Positions 32,016-40,136 of a stretch of DNA of 53,673 nucleotides are shown in pieces. Under the pieces are notes generated by a model that saw only the letters and a list, made by a program, of their open reading frames with translations, had not been told where the DNA came from and made no database searches. The translations under genes and the position numbers were made by a program. Position 1 is the first letter of the stretch, and each line of letters starts with the position of its first letter. Source of the stretch: a virus; the IMG/VR virus record IMGVR_UViG_3300031111_000014, positions 1-53,673 of that record; one strand, 5' to 3'.

Positions 32016-32782
32016 GTACGCAAGACACACCCAAAGAGAAGCGATGCACCAAATGCGGCGAGGTGAAGCCGCTGGAGGAGTTCTATCAAAAGAAAAGAGC
32101 TGGTTCAATGGGGCATTTTTCCTGTTGTAAATACTGTACGAGGCAGCAGCAGCGCCAATATGAACTACTCAACAAGCCAAGCATCCGAGATAGAAAGAGG
32201 CGGTATCGCGAGCGTAATGCAAAGAGATTACAATTGGCGGCGAGACGATATTATCGGGAACATCGGACACAGATTCGAGAGAGGAGGAAGCAATATGAGG
32301 CTCTGACTAAGGACCGGCGATCCGAGAGGAATCATGCTTGGTATATAGAGAATCGGGAACGCATATGCGCCCAGCAGAAGGAATACTATAGAAGAAACCG
32401 CGAGGCGGTATGTGCCCGGCATAGATGTTATAGCGCCGAGAATGCCGAGACAGTAAGGGCCCGCAATAAAGAATACCGCCGGGCGACGATTGATATTTGG
32501 CGTGTCGACGGAAGAATAAGGGCGGCGATGGGACAAATTATTGGAGGGCGCTCTTTTGGCTTCTCCCTCCTGGAGGTCCCAATCGAAACAGTCTGCACCC
32601 TATTTTACAGCCGACTAGACAAACTATTTGCCGAGGGCCAGATCACGAAAGCGGGCGTTCGCCGTCGCGCCGCTAGGTTCATGGATTCGCCCGCCGAGGA
32701 ATTAGTTAAGTTATTCAAGATAAAACTAAAAGGGAGATATAAACCCGATGACCTTTTCACCCATTTATTCACGGAGGTTTAA
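32012..32782 (+). CDS. Zinc-ribbon protein with seven 15-residue basic repeats
   Basis: 256 residues from GTG 32012. N-terminal zinc ribbon CTKCGEVKPLEEFY...CCKYC (12-42), then seven 15-residue units (50-154) each starting Y/W, e.g. YYRRNREAVCARHRC, then a distinct C-terminal domain (160-256) without an HNH motif. Its head and repeats match the HNH protein at 19350, so it is probably a relative that lost or exchanged the nuclease domain. AT-richer than surrounding genes. Likely DNA-binding. Confidence 0.55.
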   Translation: MSTQDTPKEKRCTKCGEVKPLEEFYQKKRAGSMGHFSCCKYCTRQQQRQYELLNKPSIRDRKRRYRERNAKRLQLAARRYYREHRTQIRERRKQYEALTKDRRSERNHAWYIENRERICAQQKEYYRRNREAVCARHRCYSAENAETVRARNKEYRRATIDIWRVDGRIRAAMGQIIGGRSFGFSLLEVPIETVCTLFYSRLDKLFAEGQITKAGVRRRAARFMDSPAEELVKLFKIKLKGRYKPDDLFTHLFTEV

Positions 32783-32783
32783 G

Positions 32784-33038
32784 ATGGCAAGAAAAACAGT
32801 TGAGAGACTTGAGAGAGAGATTGATCTCCATACCGCCGAAGGCGTGGTGCTTTCGCTCAAGGACATCAACAAGCGTATTGGCGTGGGCGACAATGATCTC
32901 CGGGCCAAAACCACCGGACAGATGCTGCATTTTGCGTCTCGGCGCGGCCTGCAAAAAGTCGCAAGCGAGCGCAACGATATTGCGCGTCGGCGCCTGGAGT
33001 TGCTCACCGCGACCAAGAAGAGCGTCGGGAAGAAGTAG
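32784..33038 (+). CDS. Small basic hypothetical protein
   Basis: 84 residues from ATG 32784 (GGAGG). Helical and basic, KDINKRIGVGDNDLRAKT could be a helix-turn-helix-like unit. Three bases from the next gene. Not recognised. Confidence 0.45.
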   Translation: MARKTVERLEREIDLHTAEGVVLSLKDINKRIGVGDNDLRAKTTGQMLHFASRRGLQKVASERNDIARRRLELLTATKKSVGKK

Positions 33039-33041
33039 CCC

Positions 33042-33290
33042 ATGCCCGACGACAAGAAGAAACGGGACAAGCCGCTGACCCCGGCCGAAATCTTGTCTGA
33101 CCCCGACTGGTCGAATTTCGTTGACCTGCTGGCCGACCGAATAGTTGACCGGATCGTCGGCGGACTAACGTCCAGTATCGAGACAATTCAGTTATTTCCA
33201 CGGCGCGGCTCGGGGGCGGGACCGGATTCGGACCCATCGTCCGATCAAGAAGACTACCCGCCCGAGTCGGCGCCAAAACCTAAACCCTAA
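33042..33290 (+). CDS. Small hypothetical protein with acidic Pro-rich tail
   Basis: 82 residues. A helical middle (NFVDLLADRIVDRIVGGL) and a disordered tail rich in Pro/Ser/Asp. Last gene before the hairpin/terminator region. Not recognised. Confidence 0.45.
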   Translation: MPDDKKKRDKPLTPAEILSDPDWSNFVDLLADRIVDRIVGGLTSSIETIQLFPRRGSGAGPDSDPSSDQEDYPPESAPKPKP

Positions 33291-33314
33291 AGCAATGAAA
33301 GGAGTCTCTGTATC

Positions 33315-33434
33315 GCGGTTGCGGTAACCGCTGTTTCACTTCAGGTGGCGCGGAAGCGCCCAAACTCTAGTCCGGAAACCTTTCTGGACGCCGTTATGGT
33401 AGCCCCGTCGGCACGGTGTCGGCGGGGCTTTCTT
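33315..33434 (+). ncRNA. Four-hairpin structured RNA ending in a terminator
   Basis: Within the 287-base gap 33291-33577: hairpin GCGGTT/AACCGC (33315-33331); GGCGC-GGAA-GCGCC with a GNRA loop (33347-33360); GTCCGG/CTGGAC (33370-33389, one G-U); then the terminator stem (33401-33429). Could be a small phage RNA, a leader/attenuator or simply a processed 3' end. Confidence 0.45.
33401..33434 (+). terminator. Rho-independent terminator
   Basis: AGCCCCG (33401) pairs with CGGGGCT (33423-33429), followed by TTCTT. Ends the early/replication gene cluster before the metabolic cassette. Confidence 0.7.
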
Positions 33435-33439
33435 GGGAC

Positions 33440-33467
33440 CCGAAAAAGACCTTCGTGTGATTTTTTT
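33440..33467 (+). promoter_or_regulatory. Intergenic element copy 2
   Basis: Nearly identical to 12906-12933 (one difference). It is followed by TTGACA at 33472-33477, without a well-spaced -10. It lies between the terminator and the E1 cassette, where a promoter would be expected. Confidence 0.6.
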
Positions 33468-33577
33468 GCACTTGACAACCTGATATCTTGCGGGGGTTGA
33501 GACCCTTGTCCTCTGTGTAGAGAGCCCCGGGTTCGGTGTCCTCCCATCCCGGCCCGGGGCAATGCTAAAGGTGGAAG

Positions 33578-34396
33578 ATGGTAGAGATCGAAAAAGACGT
33601 ACCGCTCCTCCGCACGACGTTAACCATCCGGGCGGTCGAGAATAAAATCCAGCAGTTATTCGATTCGAAGGTGATCGGCGGGACCGTGCACCTGTCTATC
33701 GGGCAGGAGGTGATCGACGCCTCGATTATTGGGGCATACGACAACCCCCTGGTCTTCGGCAACCACAGGTCGCACGGCCAGTATATTGCGGCCACCGGCG
33801 ACGTTCGCGGCCTGTTCGAGCAGGTCTTCTCCGGCATGTCTCAGCATCTGTACTACCCCGATAAGTTCCTGTCTCACGGGATTCAGGGCTCTCTAGTCCC
33901 TGTCGCATTCGGCGCGGCAATGGCGTTCAAGCAGAGGGGGCTTGATCGCCGTGTTATTTGTTTCATCGGTGACGGGACGCTCGGGCAGGGCGTGGTCTAC
34001 GAGACGCTCAACCTGATGGGGCGGTATAACCCGCGTATGACATTGATTGTGATCGATAACAGGTACTCTATGGCGGAGACACGGCAAGGGTTGGAGGGTT
34101 GGGGCTCGCCCGTATTCCCTGAGGTCTTTGAGGTTACCCAGTATTTCGGCGACGTGAGGGGCTTCCCTGAATATACTGACTCCGATATTGCTGTCTTTGC
34201 CGCATCGCGTCTCTGCGGCCATTCCTGCAACGATACGCAAATGTACCGGCCCAAAGAGGAGCGAACGCCGGGGTGGGTAGCCCAAAACGACCCCCTGCAG
34301 GTATTTCTCGAGGACCCGATGCTTGAGGGGTTACGCCGACAGATCGAAACCGAAGTTGAGGAAATAGCCAATGACGTACAGAAACGCCATCAATAA
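33578..34396 (+). CDS. Thiamine-diphosphate dehydrogenase E1, alpha subunit
   Basis: 272 residues. E1-alpha of the 2-oxo acid dehydrogenase type. Visible: HRSHGQYIA (63-71, matching the conserved H in HRTHGH), GIQGSLVPVAFGAA (101-114), thiamine-diphosphate motif GDG (131-133) ... N161 at the usual spacing, and CGHSCNDTQMYR (213-224), the active-site loop. Shorter than typical cellular E1-alpha (over 320) but all cofactor residues present. Decarboxylates a 2-oxo acid or makes a related transfer with the beta subunit encoded next (26-base overlap). Substrate unknown; very unusual in a phage. Confidence 0.85.
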   Translation: MVEIEKDVPLLRTTLTIRAVENKIQQLFDSKVIGGTVHLSIGQEVIDASIIGAYDNPLVFGNHRSHGQYIAATGDVRGLFEQVFSGMSQHLYYPDKFLSHGIQGSLVPVAFGAAMAFKQRGLDRRVICFIGDGTLGQGVVYETLNLMGRYNPRMTLIVIDNRYSMAETRQGLEGWGSPVFPEVFEVTQYFGDVRGFPEYTDSDIAVFAASRLCGHSCNDTQMYRPKEERTPGWVAQNDPLQVFLEDPMLEGLRRQIETEVEEIANDVQKRHQ

Positions 34397-34892
34397 GGCG
34401 TTGCGGGATCTCATGGCCGAGGACGGCCGTGTAATCCTGATCGGGCAGTCGATCCGGGACCCCTACGGTGGTGCCTGCAAGGTCACCCGGGGCCTAACCA
34501 AGCATTTCGACGGCCGGATATTCGACAGCCCAATATGCGAGGACGCCATGATCGGCTGGGCTATTGGCCTGTCACTGCAAGGCTACGTCCCGATTGTCGA
34601 GATCATGTTTGCCGATTTCCTGCCGCTTTGTATGAACCAGATATTCAACGTCGGCAAAGTTATACACCAGTACCACCAGCCCGTCAAGGTCGTGATCAGG
34701 ACTATGATCAACGGCGACAAGATGTACGGCCCGACCCATAGCCAGAGCATGGAGTATCTGCTGGGGACACCACAGGACGTGGTGCGCGGGCCGGACGTCG
34801 CCGGGATATACCGGCGGGCGGTCGAGGACAAAGATCACCCGGTGAACATCATCGTCGAGAATAAACAGATGTACGACAAGGAGGTGGAGTAG
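34371..34892 (+). CDS. Thiamine-diphosphate dehydrogenase E1, beta subunit (pyrimidine domain only)
   Basis: 173 residues. Matches the N-terminal half of E1-beta: FDSPICEDAMIGWAIGLSL with E57 as the Glu that activates the cofactor, VEIMFADFLPLCMNQIFN, and YGPTHSQSMEYLL. The C-terminal transketolase-C domain (another 150 or so residues in cellular E1-beta) is absent, and the gene ends cleanly, so this is a minimal version or a truncated one. The missing domain normally helps bind E2, so the pair may work without a dihydrolipoyl transferase. Confidence 0.85.
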   Translation: MTYRNAINKALRDLMAEDGRVILIGQSIRDPYGGACKVTRGLTKHFDGRIFDSPICEDAMIGWAIGLSLQGYVPIVEIMFADFLPLCMNQIFNVGKVIHQYHQPVKVVIRTMINGDKMYGPTHSQSMEYLLGTPQDVVRGPDVAGIYRRAVEDKDHPVNIIVENKQMYDKEVE

Positions 34893-35243
34893 ATGCCCGA
34901 CAGCAAAAGAACAATATGGCGGTGGGTGTGGCTTGTCCTTACGGTCGCGGTGGTCGCTATAATCATAGGGGTTGCCGTAAAAGGCATCTACGATCAGGAG
35001 GTCCTCAATTTCAGGGCGAGGGCGATAGACAAGGCTGTCGTTGTCAAAAAGATATTTATCGGAAGCCACCCAAAGATATTCGGATCTCGTCCAGCGACGT
35101 TTCGGTTAGTTCTGATTGGGGCCGATGGCGAGGGTAAGATCAGAATGACGGAGGATGTTCCCCGAGAGTTATTCTACGCGGCGGGGGTTGGCGATTCCAT
35201 AGATTTGGCTGATTATTCTATTTTCTGGAAGGCTGACAAATGA
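34893..35243 (+). CDS. Membrane-anchored hypothetical protein
   Basis: 116 residues starting directly after the E1-beta stop. One N-terminal membrane helix (about 11-31, WVWLVLTVAVVAIIIGVAV), then a soluble beta domain (AVVVKKIFIGSHPKIF...YSIFWK). Overlaps the acyltransferase gene start (ATGA). Not recognised. Confidence 0.5.
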   Translation: MPDSKRTIWRWVWLVLTVAVVAIIIGVAVKGIYDQEVLNFRARAIDKAVVVKKIFIGSHPKIFGSRPATFRLVLIGADGEGKIRMTEDVPRELFYAAGVGDSIDLADYSIFWKADK

Positions 35244-35992
35244 AGCAGCTCATCATCATCGGTGCTGGCAAGGGCGCGGAGCTGGTACTCAAGTGGGTGG
35301 AGCGGTTTAACGAGTACGAATATAGAGTGTGGTCGGAGATATGGGGGCCATTCCCTCGAGGTGCAGGCTTTACTCCCGATCTAATCACGCCCGTTGGTAT
35401 CTTGGATGACTGCGAGGACCGGCACGGGCAAGAGATTATGGAGGTCCCCATAATCGGGGCAACCAACTATCTCAAAAGGCAGGAGTGTCTTTGTGGTCAG
35501 GCTGATTGCCTTGCGAATACTCGCCTGCCTAAATATCACCTGATCTGCTCGTCCTCCAATGTCCCCTTCCGCAAGAAGATCGCGGCCATGTACTCGGGTA
35601 AGTACCCCTTTCTCAATTCGATACGCTCCGAGCTGGCCGACGACATCAAGATCGGTGAGGGCAATATCATATTCCCTGGCGTCTCGACCGACTGGTTTAC
35701 CGAGATCGGCAGTCATAACGTCATGTCGACCGGCTGTGCAATCGCCCACCACAACAAGATCGGTGACTGCAACCTGTTCGGCCCGGGCTGCATGTTCTCG
35801 GGCTCGGTCACTATCGGCTCGGGTTGTCGGTTCGGCAGCCTGATCGTGGTAGAGCCCTGTGTGACAATCGGCGACGACTGCAACATAGCCTCGGGCAGCG
35901 TAATAGTCGGCGATGTCCCGTCCGGGACAAGCATCAAGGCTATACGCAACACCGGCCAGCCGATCTACCAGGGCGAAAGGAGGGTGCGGTGA
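35240..35992 (+). CDS. NeuD/PglD-like acyltransferase, left-handed beta-helix
   Basis: 250 residues. N-terminal Rossmann-like GAGKGAELV, then hexapeptide repeats forming a left-handed beta-helix (IGEGNIIFPGV, EIGSHNVMSTGCAI, KIGDCNLFGPGCMFSGSVTIG, TIGDDCNIASGSVIVGDV) with the probable catalytic His pair in AIAHHNKIG. This family O- or N-acetylates sugar nucleotides (e.g. NeuD, PglD) with acetyl-CoA. It sits behind the E1 genes, so the cassette may use or make an acyl donor; the middle (40-110) contains an extra Cys-rich insert. Confidence 0.75.
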   Translation: MKQLIIIGAGKGAELVLKWVERFNEYEYRVWSEIWGPFPRGAGFTPDLITPVGILDDCEDRHGQEIMEVPIIGATNYLKRQECLCGQADCLANTRLPKYHLICSSSNVPFRKKIAAMYSGKYPFLNSIRSELADDIKIGEGNIIFPGVSTDWFTEIGSHNVMSTGCAIAHHNKIGDCNLFGPGCMFSGSVTIGSGCRFGSLIVVEPCVTIGDDCNIASGSVIVGDVPSGTSIKAIRNTGQPIYQGERRVR

Positions 35993-36162
35993 AAAAGGTC
36001 TATGTCATTGGCGGCCTGCTCGGCCTCTGGGTCTTCGCATGGGGAGCGGCTTTCTTCGAATGGAGTGATGCCTTAGTCGGCGGGGTCCTCGTTGCGGCGT
36101 TCTTCGTGGGGCTATTCGTTGTGGCCGCCAAACTAACCGAAAGCGAGGAACCGCCGTGGTGA
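35989..36162 (+). CDS. Two-helix membrane miniprotein
   Basis: 57 residues from GTG 35989, overlapping the acyltransferase stop (GTGA). Two membrane helices (VIGGLLGLWVFAWGAAFF; ALVGGVLVAAFFVGLFVV). Resembles the small membrane protein at 41243 in layout. Unknown. Confidence 0.5.
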   Translation: MKKVYVIGGLLGLWVFAWGAAFFEWSDALVGGVLVAAFFVGLFVVAAKLTESEEPPW

Positions 36163-36260
36163 ACGGGGATCATTTATTGGCGCAGATTGATAGCGGCTCG
36201 ACTGGTGTGAATGTCCATAGGGATGCGTATGGCGTGCTGACGATCAACAACCGGGAATAA
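36159..36260 (+). CDS. Very short ORF
   Basis: 33 residues from GTG 36159, overlapping the previous stop and ending just before the next ATG. Reads as a plausible beta-like peptide, but has no recognised motif. Weak support, based on tight packing only. Confidence 0.3.
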   Translation: MNGDHLLAQIDSGSTGVNVHRDAYGVLTINNRE

Positions 36261-36455
36261 ATGGAAGACCGGCAGCAGTTTAAGGCGTTCATAGTTAAGA
36301 TGCATCCGGACCTGTCGGACCTTGATATCGAGGTTATGTTCTTGCGGCAGTATGGACTTACGCAAAGAGAAATCGCCGCACAGGTAGGGATCTCCCAGCG
36401 TGGGGTAGGCAAGAAGTTGCAGAAATTGCGAAAAAAGTTTAATGGGCGGTTCTAA
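36261..36455 (+). CDS. Sigma-region-4/LuxR-like HTH protein
   Basis: 64 residues. Almost entirely a helix-turn-helix: LSDLDIEVMFLRQYG, LTQREIAAQVGISQRGVGKK, LQKLRKKF, as in sigma70 region 4 and phage late regulators (ArpU-like). Located ahead of the terminase and structural genes, it is a good candidate for the late transcription regulator. No sigma region 2 present. Confidence 0.55.
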   Translation: MEDRQQFKAFIVKMHPDLSDLDIEVMFLRQYGLTQREIAAQVGISQRGVGKKLQKLRKKFNGRF

Positions 36456-36489
36456 AGCAGGCCCAAACTGTGCATATCAGTGAGGGGCA

Positions 36490-36780
36490 GTGGGTAAAGG
36501 TTCCCGTAAATACAGGCGACGCCGCAAACACCGGCGCCAACAACAGGTCTCGGGCAAGCGGCACACTATCCACGTCACCTCGGAGGCTGAATTGCAATGG
36601 GCGAACGACATCGATGGCACACTTATCCGGCTGCCCGGCACCGAGCCTCTTGGACAACGCAAGGCGGTCAACGCATGGACGGAAGCGGACTGGCAGAGAA
36701 ACGAGCTTTTCGCGCTTAACCTAACATGGCGAGACGACAGCGCGATTACGCAGCGGACCAAACGTGGGTCAGCGTTCTGA
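36490..36780 (+). CDS. Small basic hypothetical protein
   Basis: 96 residues from GTG 36490 (GAGGGG upstream). Very basic N-terminus (GKGSRKYRRRRKHRRQQQ), then a polar domain with several Trp. Likely nucleic-acid binding; not recognised. Other frames here also remain open, so moderate confidence. Confidence 0.4.
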   Translation: MGKGSRKYRRRRKHRRQQQVSGKRHTIHVTSEAELQWANDIDGTLIRLPGTEPLGQRKAVNAWTEADWQRNELFALNLTWRDDSAITQRTKRGSAF

Positions 36781-36839
36781 CCACGCACACGGGCCGATAG
36801 TCCGGGGCGTACGACCGGGCAGGCCCAACAAACCAGAAG

Positions 36840-38060
36840 ATGCCATTCGCACAACCTAAGTTTATATCAGATTGCGACATAGAGAAACTCAAGCCCTATG
36901 AGCGCAACCCCCGCAAGAACGACCCAGCCATTGAGGCCGTGGTCTCTTCCATCGAATCCTTCGGCTTTATCAACCCCATAGTCGTCGACGAGGATTTCCG
37001 CATTTGTGCGGGTCATACCCGATTCAAGGCCGCTACTCAAATCGGGCTGAAAACAGTCCCGGTTATTGTCGCCCCTCAGCTGGTCGGGGATAAGTTCGCC
37101 GGTTACAATATCGCCGACAATCAGACCGCCAGCATAGCCGAATGGGACGAGAGGGAGCTTGCCGGGATCATCAAGGAACTCCAGGAGAACGACTTCGAAA
37201 TTGATGCCCTCGGTTTCAACGCCGAGGAATTCAATGCGATTATGTCGACCTTGGACGAGCCGCCGGAGTACCTGAAGGATCCAGACTGGTCGCCTGAGCC
37301 TGAACCGGACAACCCGGTGACGAAGACCGGCGACCTGTGGTTGCTGGGCGACCATCGACTGCTGTGCGGTGACGCTACGAAGAAAGAGGATGTGGACGGG
37401 CTGATGGGGGGTAATATCCCAACCCTTATGGTAACTGACCCGCCTTATGGGGTCAACTACAATCCCGCTTGGAGAGATGAGGCTGCTGCCGCTGGTCACC
37501 TTACCCCGGCGCGACGTCGCATAGGCAAGGTGACCAGCGATGACGTCTCCGACTGGTCTGGTGCGTGGGGACTATTCTCTGGTGATGTTGTCTATTGCTG
37601 GCATGCTGGTCAGCATGCCAGCGTGGTCGAGGCGTCACTGTTGAATACAGGGTTCCCGATCCGTTGCCAAATAGTGTGGGCGAAGCCCGGTTTTGTTATC
37701 AGTCGAGGGCATTATAACGGACAGCACGAACCTTGCTGGTACGCTGTCCGCAAAGGCTCAACCGCACACTGGATAGGAGACCACTCACAATCCACTCTGT
37801 GGGAGATATCTAACCGCCTCTCTGAGGCTGAGGGGAAGACGAACCACGGTACACAGAAGCCGATAGAGTGTATGGCCCGTCCAGCCAGAAACCACTCCGG
37901 TGACGTCTACGACCCCTTCCTCGGCTCCGGCACCACGATGATCGCCTGTGAGCAGCTTGGCCGGAAGTGTTACGGCATGGAGATCGATCCTGTCTACTGC
38001 GACGTAGCCGTTCGCCGATGGGAAGGCATTACCGGCAAAAAGGCGGAGTTGGCGACGTGA
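36840..38060 (+). CDS. ParB-domain DNA methyltransferase
   Basis: 406 residues. N-terminal ParB/Srx nuclease-like domain (about 10-110: LKPYERNPRKNDPAIEAVV, FGFINPIVVDED, CAGHTRFKAA) fused to an adenine/cytosine methyltransferase with DPPYGVN (about 200-206) and DPFLGSGTT near 360. Such fusions are common just before phage terminases. May methylate or mark phage DNA near packaging. Overlaps the terminase small subunit start. Third methyltransferase in the genome. Confidence 0.8.
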   Translation: MPFAQPKFISDCDIEKLKPYERNPRKNDPAIEAVVSSIESFGFINPIVVDEDFRICAGHTRFKAATQIGLKTVPVIVAPQLVGDKFAGYNIADNQTASIAEWDERELAGIIKELQENDFEIDALGFNAEEFNAIMSTLDEPPEYLKDPDWSPEPEPDNPVTKTGDLWLLGDHRLLCGDATKKEDVDGLMGGNIPTLMVTDPPYGVNYNPAWRDEAAAAGHLTPARRRIGKVTSDDVSDWSGAWGLFSGDVVYCWHAGQHASVVEASLLNTGFPIRCQIVWAKPGFVISRGHYNGQHEPCWYAVRKGSTAHWIGDHSQSTLWEISNRLSEAEGKTNHGTQKPIECMARPARNHSGDVYDPFLGSGTTMIACEQLGRKCYGMEIDPVYCDVAVRRWEGITGKKAELAT

Positions 38061-38548
38061 CGAAGCGACGGCAAGTCAGTACCAAGTACAACGAGTCCGA
38101 CGCCGAGGCCTGGTTTAAGTGGTGGTATGAGAACGACCGGAACTACAAGGCGACGGCCAAGAACTTCAAGGTTTCACCGACGACGGTCCGTCGTCACGCT
38201 AGACGCCGGGACTGGGTACTCCGAGCTGAGAAGATAAGGGCCGACGTAGCCAACGCCCACGACCGCAAGATAGTCAAACAGGAAGTCTCAAACGTCCAGA
38301 TGGCCAAAGCCTGTCTCAAGAAGGAGATCAGGCAATATCTCGACAAAGAACACAAGGCGGTTGGCGACATCAACGCCATAGTTAAGTTGATGAGGTATAT
38401 CGATGAGGTTGAAGGCAATATGCCAAACGGTGGTGATTATCGCGGTGGTTCTATCCTTGATGAGTTTTCTCCCGATGAACGAGAATCCCTCCGCAAAGAC
38501 ATCACAGCCATCAGAGCCTATCGACAACAGTTGGCTGAGTCCAGATAA
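38057..38548 (+). CDS. terS: Terminase small subunit
   Basis: 163 residues from GTG 38057, overlapping the previous stop. N-terminal helix-turn-helix (YKATAKNFKVSPTTVRRHARRR) of the type found in phage small terminases, then a helical oligomerisation region (ACLKKEIRQYLDKEHKAVGD). Recognises the packaging site and loads the large subunit. Position directly before TerL supports the call. Confidence 0.7.
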   Translation: MTKRRQVSTKYNESDAEAWFKWWYENDRNYKATAKNFKVSPTTVRRHARRRDWVLRAEKIRADVANAHDRKIVKQEVSNVQMAKACLKKEIRQYLDKEHKAVGDINAIVKLMRYIDEVEGNMPNGGDYRGGSILDEFSPDERESLRKDITAIRAYRQQLAESR

Positions 38549-40136
38549 TTTCCTCGACGACTCACCGCGTTTCAATATGGCATACCGCATCCGGACCACC
38601 CGGGGCGGTAAGTTGGAATTCCACAATCGCCCGTGGATGATCCCGCTATATGACGATTATGCCGACCGCATCGTGATCCAGAAGTGCTCCCAGGTAGGGA
38701 TCTCCGACTGGATGATATGCGAGATGCTGTCACAGGCCCGAAACGGCAAGGCCGTCATGTACGTCCTGCCGACCGACAAGATCGTCTACGGGTTTACACC
38801 CCGGCGCCTGGACAAGCTCATACTCTCGAGGCCCTATCTCCGGCAGAACTGCCAGCGCAAGGACAAAGACTCCGACACTAAGACCCAAAAGACCCTGTTC
38901 GGCGTTGATTGCCACGTTGTCGGGTCAAACGCCGTCAACAACTTCTACGAAAAGCCGTGTGATGTGCTCCTGATCGACGAGCTCGACCGCTGCACTCAGG
39001 CCAATCTGCCATACGCCTACGACCGGCTGGGATCGGCCGAACGTGAAATCTGGCGCAAGTGCGGTAACCCGAGCGTTACCAATTTCGGGATAAACAAGGC
39101 ATACGCCGAATCAGACGCCAAAGTCTGGATGGTCAAGTGCCCCCACTGCAACGAGTGGCAGGAACTCACCTGGTTTGACAATTTCGTCCGAGACGAAGGC
39201 GGTTCACAGTTCTCGCTCCGTGACGTTTCCTCTTCCTTCGTCACTTCCTCCACCGCAACCGGCACAGGGGATGCTACCCCCCTGTGCCGGAAATGTGAGC
39301 GGCCGATCGATCGGCTCGCCCCGGGCCAGTGGGTCAAGCAGAAGCAGGACGCCGTTGTCTCCGGTTACAAAATAAGCAAGCCGTGGGCAGATCCCCGCCC
39401 CGGGCCTATCGTTCTCAATCTATTCGACGAGTTTATCACCGCCCAGGCCAACCAGTTCGCCCTGCAGCGGTTTTACAACAACGTCCTCGGCGAGCCGTTT
39501 AAGGCCGAGGGCGCCCAACTCACCCTGGCCATGCTGGCCGAATGTGCGGGTGAGTACAAGATGCCCGTCACAGCCAATAACACCGTGGCTGGCGTTGATG
39601 TGGGTGCGGTTCTGCATGTCAACATATCCGAGATTCATAATGGCATAAGGCGTAAGGTCTTTATCGGTAGGGCGAACGACTACAACGACCTGCAAATCCT
39701 CTGCCATCGGTACGGCGTGATAAAGGGCGTGATCGATGCCGGGCCTGACGTTCAGGGCACGAGAGAGTGGTGCCGGCGGCATCCGCAGTGGTATCGGTGT
39801 TTCTACAACTTGTCGGACACTTCACCGGATACCCGGGTTGTCGACCACAAGCAGCGGACGATCAGGGTTAACCGGACAGCCTCACTTGATGAATCCTATG
39901 CACATTGGGCTACGGGGCAGGTTGAGATCCCGGTCGATTGGCGGACGGCTGACAATGGCGATTTCGCTGCCCATATGCAGGCACCAACCAGGATACAGGT
40001 AGAGCGGGCAGACGGTAGTCTGGCCTACGTATGGGACGAGGGGTCGAATCCCGACCACCATTTCCACGCGGACAACTATGAACGACTGGCCTCGACGCTG
40101 TACGGCGGGAGCGGCAGTCTTGTAACGGTGGTCTGA
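38475..40136 (+). CDS. terL: Terminase large subunit (lambda GpA type)
   Basis: 553 residues from ATG 38475; further upstream in-frame codons overlap the small subunit more deeply. ATPase domain with a GpA-style deviant Walker A (K70-CSQVGIS, compare K76-SARVGYS in lambda gpA), Walker B LLIDELD (165-171) and two CxxC pairs (CPHC, CRKC). Nuclease domain holds GVDVG and later acidic residues. Packages DNA into the prohead. GpA-type motors usually cut specific (cos) ends. Confidence 0.9.
   Translation: MNENPSAKTSQPSEPIDNSWLSPDNFLDDSPRFNMAYRIRTTRGGKLEFHNRPWMIPLYDDYADRIVIQKCSQVGISDWMICEMLSQARNGKAVMYVLPTDKIVYGFTPRRLDKLILSRPYLRQNCQRKDKDSDTKTQKTLFGVDCHVVGSNAVNNFYEKPCDVLLIDELDRCTQANLPYAYDRLGSAEREIWRKCGNPSVTNFGINKAYAESDAKVWMVKCPHCNEWQELTWFDNFVRDEGGSQFSLRDVSSSFVTSSTATGTGDATPLCRKCERPIDRLAPGQWVKQKQDAVVSGYKISKPWADPRPGPIVLNLFDEFITAQANQFALQRFYNNVLGEPFKAEGAQLTLAMLAECAGEYKMPVTANNTVAGVDVGAVLHVNISEIHNGIRRKVFIGRANDYNDLQILCHRYGVIKGVIDAGPDVQGTREWCRRHPQWYRCFYNLSDTSPDTRVVDHKQRTIRVNRTASLDESYAHWATGQVEIPVDWRTADNGDFAAHMQAPTRIQVERADGSLAYVWDEGSNPDHHFHADNYERLASTLYGGSGSLVTVV

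Noticed and set aside
29493-33290. Diversity-generating retroelement or retron linked to the fibre or structured RNA
   Set aside because: No reverse transcriptase motif (YxDD) was seen in any frame of the window.
33472-33500. Sigma70 promoter from TTGACA at 33472
   Set aside because: No acceptable -10 at 15-19 bases; TATCTT is only 6-7 bases away. Left as part of the intergenic element.
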